Below, piece by piece: positions 59,628-64,000 of a stretch of 64,000 nt of DNA. A program made the position numbers and the translations under genes. The notes under the pieces were generated by a model, which saw only the letters and a program-made list of their open reading frames with translations, did not search any database and was not told the DNA's origin. Origin of the DNA: Streptomyces lacrimifluminis (GTDB taxonomy: Bacteria > Actinomycetota > Actinomycetes > Streptomycetales > Streptomycetaceae); the NCBI RefSeq assembly GCF_014646095.1, contig NZ_BMMU01000006.1, positions 62,001-126,000 of the forward strand. Direction: 5' to 3'. Every line of letters begins with the position of its first letter. Position 1 is the first letter of the stretch.

Positions 59628-60437
59628 TCAGCCGACCGGGACCAACGTCTCCCGAAGCCGCGCCGCGAACTCCACCGGGTGGGTGAGCACCCCGAGATGC
59701 CCTCCCGGGAACTGGCGGGCGACGCTGCCCGTACGCCGGGCGAGGAACGTGGCGGTGCGGTGCAGGAGTTGGCCGACCGAGTCGATGCCCATGGCGACGG
59801 TGAGCCGGGGAGAAGGGGCGGAGAGTGCGGCGAGGTCGGGGGCGTAGGAGGTGAACGGGACCAGGACGCGGGTGAGCGAGATGGCCATGGGGGTCGCCAA
59901 CTCATCGGTGCGGGAAGGAGGTTGGTCTGCCGCGTCCGACAGCCTGTCCAGTTCCTGTTCGGTGAGGGCCCGTTCCTCCAGGCCCGCCGTCATACGGGCC
60001 GACGCGGCCTCGACGCCCCGGGCGCGGTAGATGTCACGCACCTCGGTGAACAGCGCCCGCTGCCGCTCGGCGTCCGGCAGGACAGTCACGACCGGTGGCT
60101 CGTGCGCGACCACGTGCCGCAGTCGGCCCGGGTGCCGGGACGCCAGGTCGAGCGCGGCGACGGCCCCCGCGCTGCTGCCGAACACGTACGCGGACTCGCC
60201 CTCGGGGAGCACCGTCTCCAGCACCCGGGCGGCACCCTCGCTCCACCACTCGACGCGCTGTTCCCCGACGGGCTCGCCGAGTTGGCCGTGGGCGAGGCCG
60301 AGCGGGTCGTACGTCACGACGGTGAAGCGTTCGGAGAGGGGAGTAGTGATGTTCTCGAGGCCCATGGGGTGTCCGGCGCCGCCGGGGATGATGAGGAGGA
60401 CGGGGCCGGTACCGCGCACGTCGTAGTGATCACTCAT
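59628..60437 (-). CDS. Alpha/beta hydrolase
   Basis: 269 residues. The oxyanion region is GPVLLIIPGGAGHPMGLENI, the nucleophile elbow is YVFGSSAGAVAALDLASRHP (G-S-S-A-G), and the C-terminal His lies in FPGGHLGVLTHPVEFAARLR. It is cytoplasmic and of unknown substrate. The frame is open upstream but the family start is MSDHYDVRGTG at ATG 60437; GGGAGG abuts it with no spacing. The gene converges on the LysE remnant. Confidence 0.9.
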   Translation of the reverse strand: MSDHYDVRGTGPVLLIIPGGAGHPMGLENITTPLSERFTVVTYDPLGLAHGQLGEPVGEQRVEWWSEGAARVLETVLPEGESAYVFGSSAGAVAALDLASRHPGRLRHVVAHEPPVVTVLPDAERQRALFTEVRDIYRARGVEAASARMTAGLEERALTEQELDRLSDAADQPPSRTDELATPMAISLTRVLVPFTSYAPDLAALSAPSPRLTVAMGIDSVGQLLHRTATFLARRTGSVARQFPGGHLGVLTHPVEFAARLRETLVPVG

Positions 60438-60569
60438 CCTCCCGAAGTTACCCGCTGGGACGGCCGGGAGCCGAGGATTTTCCGGAGGCGCGGGCGGAGG
60501 TGCGAGCGGGCGGACACGGGAAGCGCGTCCGCCCACACAACAGTACGGTCGATCCGGGGAGTCGGCCGG

Positions 60570-61889
60570 TCAGGCGATCGGCGCGTACACCACGCCCAGC
60601 TTGTCGATCTCGTTGCCCGAGCGGCCCGTGAAGCCCACGATCTGCCAGCCCGCGGGTGCCGTGAACGTCGCCGTGTCCGTCGTCGCCGTGCCGGAGGTCA
60701 GGGTGCGGGACCTGTCCGTCGTGAACGCCGCGGAGAAGATCCTTGTCCGGCCGTCCTTCTGACCCTGTGTCAGCTTCACCGAGGTGAGGTGTTCGCCGGA
60801 CGCCAGGGTGAGGGAGGTGGCGGTGCCACCCGTGCCGCCGTGGGTCAGGGTCGTGCCGCCGTCGTGCGTCAGGGACACCGCGTCCAGGCGGGAGGCGCCG
60901 CGCAGGGTGAGCGTGCGGGGCGAGGGGGCCGCCGGGAGGTCGTCGGCGTCGTTGAACGCCGTGCCGTGCGGGCCGCCGATGATGTCGCTCGCGCGCAGCT
61001 TCGAGGGCAGCGTCCAGGAGAAGTCGACAGCGTGCGGGAAGTGGTCGGAGAGGTTGCCGCCCGCGGAGTCCAGGAAGGACGCCCACTCGTTGTTGTAGCG
61101 GGTCGCGGAGAGGTTCACGAGCTTGCTGCCGCGGTAGAGGATCTTGTCGACGACCTCGCAGTTGTTCGTCGGCGCGGTCGTCGGGCACATGAGCGCGTCG
61201 CTGCCCTGCGTCGGCTGCACGCCGCCCTTCACCAGCTGGACCCAGGCGTCCGTCAGGCCGTTGTCCGACACGAGCGAGCGGATGTTGTCGGGCGTGCGCG
61301 TGTACCGCGTGTTCGTGTCACCGGCGACGATCACCGCGTTGCCCGCGGAGTTGGCCTGGATGAAGGCGGACAGCTGCGAGATGTTGGACCGACGGGCGGC
61401 GTGCGCCTCGGCGGTGTCGTCCGCGTTGGGGTGGGCGTTGTACACGTCCACGTAGACGCCCTCGGCGAGTCGCACCCGGGCCAGCGAGAACCCCTTGGGA
61501 GTAAGGCAGTTGGTGCCGGTGCAGTCCTTCCACTTCACCCGCTCGAAGTCCTGGAATGCGTAGTCCGAGAGGGTGTTGAGACCGTCACCGAAAGGCACTC
61601 CGCCACTCGTAGCCGTGCGGTACGCGTGGTTGTCGTTCGCGTACAGGGCCGCGTGGTAGTTGAAGTCCTCCTGGGCGTTGACGATGTCGTACGCGCCCAG
61701 GCGCGGCGATATCAGGGGGGTGTTCACCTCGGGGTTACCCGAGCTCAGCAGCTCCGGAAGGCCCGCGACGTTGTACGTGAGGACGTTGAAGGTGCCCGAG
61801 GTGGCGGCGACCGCCGGAGTCGAGCCGGTCGTGGCGAGCCCGGTCAGCGCGAGGGCGCCGGCCGCGAGGGTGCCGATGAGTCTTCTCAT
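60570..61889 (-). CDS. Secreted endonuclease/exonuclease/phosphatase-fold enzyme with C-terminal jacalin-like lectin
   Basis: 439 residues with a Sec signal (IGTLAAGALALTGLATTG). The DNase I-like catalytic domain has FNVLTYNVAGLPELL, IVNAQEDFNYHAALY, VIVAGDTNTRYT and LSDHFPHAVDF, the Asn/Glu/Asp/His set used by sphingomyelinases and other phosphodiesterases. The last 130 residues (LTLRGASRLDAVSLTHDGGT, ASGEHLTSVKLTQGQKDG, IVGFTGRSGNEIDKLGVVYA) form a jacalin-type lectin. It may attack lipid head groups on glycan-decorated surfaces. GGAG is 11 bases before ATG 61889. Confidence 0.88.
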   Translation of the reverse strand: MRRLIGTLAAGALALTGLATTGSTPAVAATSGTFNVLTYNVAGLPELLSSGNPEVNTPLISPRLGAYDIVNAQEDFNYHAALYANDNHAYRTATSGGVPFGDGLNTLSDYAFQDFERVKWKDCTGTNCLTPKGFSLARVRLAEGVYVDVYNAHPNADDTAEAHAARRSNISQLSAFIQANSAGNAVIVAGDTNTRYTRTPDNIRSLVSDNGLTDAWVQLVKGGVQPTQGSDALMCPTTAPTNNCEVVDKILYRGSKLVNLSATRYNNEWASFLDSAGGNLSDHFPHAVDFSWTLPSKLRASDIIGGPHGTAFNDADDLPAAPSPRTLTLRGASRLDAVSLTHDGGTTLTHGGTGGTATSLTLASGEHLTSVKLTQGQKDGRTRIFSAAFTTDRSRTLTSGTATTDTATFTAPAGWQIVGFTGRSGNEIDKLGVVYAPIA

Positions 61890-62108
61890 GGTGGGGGTGT
61901 CTCCAGGGGGGATAGGTGAACGCTGCTCAGGTTCACGGCCAACAGTGTGCTGGACAAGGGCTGTTGGGGGAACAGTGAGTGGAGTGTCGATCCGCCGTGT
62001 CAGGGTCGTTCGGCGATCACTCCCTGGTTGAGCAAGGTTCATGTTTCACACCGATTCTCCTCAGGCGGCGCACTACTACGGGCGCCGCGAGACAGAGGAG
62101 ACGCAGCC

Positions 62109-63815
62109 ATGGGGCACGGACACCCGCACGGCCACGGGGATGACCATCACCATCACCATCACGGTCACGAGGGCGGTACGGACACGGCGCTGCCCGCGGC
62201 CTTCGACACCTCTGTGCCCGACGAGGCCCTGAGCCCCGAACAGCAGTCGCGCCGCTCGCTCCTGCACAGGGCGGGGCTCCTCGGTGCGGGCCTCACCGCC
62301 GCGAGCGTCGTCGCCCCGGCCGCCGCCACCGCGCACGCGGGCACCAACGGCCGCCGTACGAAGGGCTTCCTGTGGCTGGCCGGGGACCACCACATCCACA
62401 CGCAGTACAGCAACGACGGCAAGTACCGTGTCGTCGACCAGGTCCGCCAGGGTGCCCGGCACGGCATGGACTGGCTGGTCATCACCGACCACGGCAACGT
62501 GACCCACTCGAAGATCGGTGTCGAGAAGGTCAACCCGGACATCAGGGCGGCCCGGGCCGCCTACGAGGACACCCTCGTCTTCCAGGGCCTGGAGTGGAAC
62601 ATCCCGGCCGCCGAGCACGGCACGGTCTTCGTGCACCCCGGCAAGAACGAGGTCTCCGTCCTCAAGCAGTTCGAGACCGACTACGACGGCGGCGTGAAGG
62701 GCGCCACCGGCTCGACGCCCGCCAACGAGGCGCTCGCCGTCGCCGGCCTCAACTTCCTTGCGGAGCAGGTGAAGCGGCGCAAGGTCCAGGACGCGCTGAT
62801 GCTCGCCAACCACCCGGCGCGCAAGGGCATCGACTCGCCGCACGAGATCCGCGCCTGGCGGGACGCCACCCCGGAGCGTCGTATCGCCGTCGGTATGGAG
62901 GGCGCCCCCGGACACCAGGCCGCCGGGATACACGCGGACTTCGGCATGGGCCGAGCCCGCGGCCTGTACGACGGCAGCCCGGGTGCGAACTCCTTCGCGG
63001 GATACCCGCTGGAGAGCTACCGCACCTGGGGCGGCTTCGACTGGATGACGGCCACGGTCGGCGGCCTGTGGGACAGCCTGCTCGCCGAGGGCAGGCCCTG
63101 GTGGATCACCGCCAACTCCGACTCCCACAACGTCTACACGGACACCGCGGTCCGCGGCCCGAACACCGACTACGAGGCCAACGGCCGGCACGACGACCCG
63201 GTCTACGGCGGGAAGGTCGACCTCACCGAGGGCGACTACTGGCCCGGCCAGTACAGCCGCACCCACGTCGGCGCCGACGGCTTCTCCTACGCCGCCGTCA
63301 TGGACGGCATCCGCGCCGGCCGGATCTGGGTGGATCACGGCCAGTTGCTCAGCGGCCTCGACGTGCGCCTCTCGGGCGGCGGCCGATGGAGCACCCTCGG
63401 CGGCGCCCTGCGCGTGAAGAGGGGCACCCGGGTCACGCTGTCGGTGGACGTGGCGCCGGCCGGCGGGCCCAACTGGGCTGGATTCGTACCGAAGTTGGCT
63501 CGCGTGGACGTCATCCAGGGAGATGTCACCGGCCCGGTCGCCGACAAGGACACCTTCACGGCGCCGACGGCCAGGGTCGTCAAGTCCTACGAGGTCAACC
63601 GGTCCACCGGCACGGTCCGGCTCACCTACGACCTCGGGCGCGTCGACCGTCCGCTGTACGTCCGGCTGCGCGGCAGCGACGGCAACCGGTCCGCCGTCGG
63701 CGCGATGGGCGCGGCGGTCGATCCCGCGGGCCCGGCCATCGACGTGGTCGGTGACGCGGACCCGTGGCGCGACCTGTGGTTCTACACCAACCCGGTCTGG
63801 GTGCTCCCTTCGTGA
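62109..63815 (+). CDS. His-rich, Tat-exported PHP-domain metallophosphoesterase
   Basis: 568 residues. Residues 1-21 (MGHGHPHGHGDDHHHHHHGH) are almost all His/Gly/Asp and could bind metal. A twin-Arg signal (SRRSLLHRAGLLGAGLTAAS) follows at about 47-66, so the His segment would be cytoplasmic before export. The PHP domain has LAGDHHIHTQYSNDG, WLVITDHGNVTH, LMLANHPARKG and TANSDSHNVYTD, the four metal motifs. The C-terminal 160 residues are beta-rich. It probably hydrolyses a phosphoester outside the cell. GGAG is 8 bases before ATG 62109; the stop overlaps the next GTG. Confidence 0.88.
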   Translation: MGHGHPHGHGDDHHHHHHGHEGGTDTALPAAFDTSVPDEALSPEQQSRRSLLHRAGLLGAGLTAASVVAPAAATAHAGTNGRRTKGFLWLAGDHHIHTQYSNDGKYRVVDQVRQGARHGMDWLVITDHGNVTHSKIGVEKVNPDIRAARAAYEDTLVFQGLEWNIPAAEHGTVFVHPGKNEVSVLKQFETDYDGGVKGATGSTPANEALAVAGLNFLAEQVKRRKVQDALMLANHPARKGIDSPHEIRAWRDATPERRIAVGMEGAPGHQAAGIHADFGMGRARGLYDGSPGANSFAGYPLESYRTWGGFDWMTATVGGLWDSLLAEGRPWWITANSDSHNVYTDTAVRGPNTDYEANGRHDDPVYGGKVDLTEGDYWPGQYSRTHVGADGFSYAAVMDGIRAGRIWVDHGQLLSGLDVRLSGGGRWSTLGGALRVKRGTRVTLSVDVAPAGGPNWAGFVPKLARVDVIQGDVTGPVADKDTFTAPTARVVKSYEVNRSTGTVRLTYDLGRVDRPLYVRLRGSDGNRSAVGAMGAAVDPAGPAIDVVGDADPWRDLWFYTNPVWVLPS

Positions 63816-64000
63816 CGTCGTACGCCCTCTGGGCCGGCACCTCGGTGTCGGCCCTCGACGCGGCCGATCACCTGCTCCTCGGCCTCGCGGCCGAACTCGG
63901 TCTCCCGGAAGCCGCGTTCGGATGCACCCACTTTCTGCGTGGCGACCGGCCCCGGATGGCCCTGTCGCTCACGCTGCCGTCGGAGCCGCTCCTGCGCACC
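63812..64000 (+). CDS. Unknown protein, N-terminal part (cut by window edge)
   Basis: The GTG overlaps the PHP stop as GTGA, so translation is coupled. The 63 visible residues begin MTSYALWAGTSVSALDAADH and include LGLAAELGLPEAAFGCTHFL. No signal peptide and no family were recognised from this part. It is a cytoplasmic-looking partner encoded with a secreted phosphoesterase. Confidence 0.6.
   Translation, partial: MTSYALWAGTSVSALDAADHLLLGLAAELGLPEAAFGCTHFLRGDRPRMALSLTLPSEPLLRT

Overview
The window is high-GC actinobacterial DNA and reads as Streptomyces. The evidence is the G/C-rich third codon positions, frequent GTG starts, 4-base ATGA/GTGA gene overlaps, Tat and Sec secreted carbohydrate enzymes, and a sulfate-assimilation operon in the usual Streptomyces order. 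No rRNA, tRNA, CRISPR array, replication origin or intact insertion sequence was seen.

Layout. (1) 1-5468: the end of a solute-binding lipoprotein gene, an OleD-like macrolide glycosyltransferase behind a perfect 8-3-8 palindrome, an MMPL exporter, and two small cytosolic genes. (2) 5470-5850: an aldo/keto reductase remnant. (3) 5916-15388: a ten-gene sulfur operon on the minus strand: leader peptide, sir, zinc-ribbon protein, cysH, cysC, cysD, cysN, ssuA/B/C-like transporter, CbiX-like chelatase. (4) 15539-20984: an acetyltransferase, a secreted protein, a GAF regulator and an AidB-type acyl-CoA dehydrogenase. (5) 21086-30511: a six-gene minus-strand operon combining L-2,3-diaminopropionate synthesis (SbnA, SbnB), a clavaminate-synthase-like oxygenase, an A-T NRPS, a carrier-Pls-type terminal protein with six membrane segments, and a membrane acyltransferase. 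This is the best candidate for an undescribed system: a split synthetase for a diaminopropionate polymer or peptide.

(6) 31106-34184: a BrkB-type membrane protein and a divergent NmrA/AraC pair. (7) 34347-40093: an MFS pump, a two-component flavin monooxygenase, a SnoaL-like protein and a TetR regulator whose reading frame runs into a truncated IS630 transposase. (8) 40219-46666: an AraC regulator, a VOC protein, a three-repeat ricin-type lectin, a type B esterase, a homocysteine S-methyltransferase and an amino-acid permease. (9) 46694-50883: small accessory genes, including a CdiI-like immunity protein and an XRE regulator split by a frameshift at a run of eight C, followed by three overlapping small genes.

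(10) 50977-58992: a plant cell-wall (rhamnogalacturonan I/arabinogalactan) degradation locus: beta-helix surface protein, GH43 arabinofuranosidase, GH43 exo-galactanase with ricin domain, rhamnogalacturonan lyase and rhamnogalacturonan acetylesterase. LacI-type palindromes lie between the last two. (11) 59125-64000: a decayed LysE exporter, an alpha/beta hydrolase, a secreted phosphodiesterase with a jacalin-like domain, a His-rich Tat-exported PHP protein and a truncated unknown gene.

Functional calls rest on recognised motifs and family resemblance. No database search was run.
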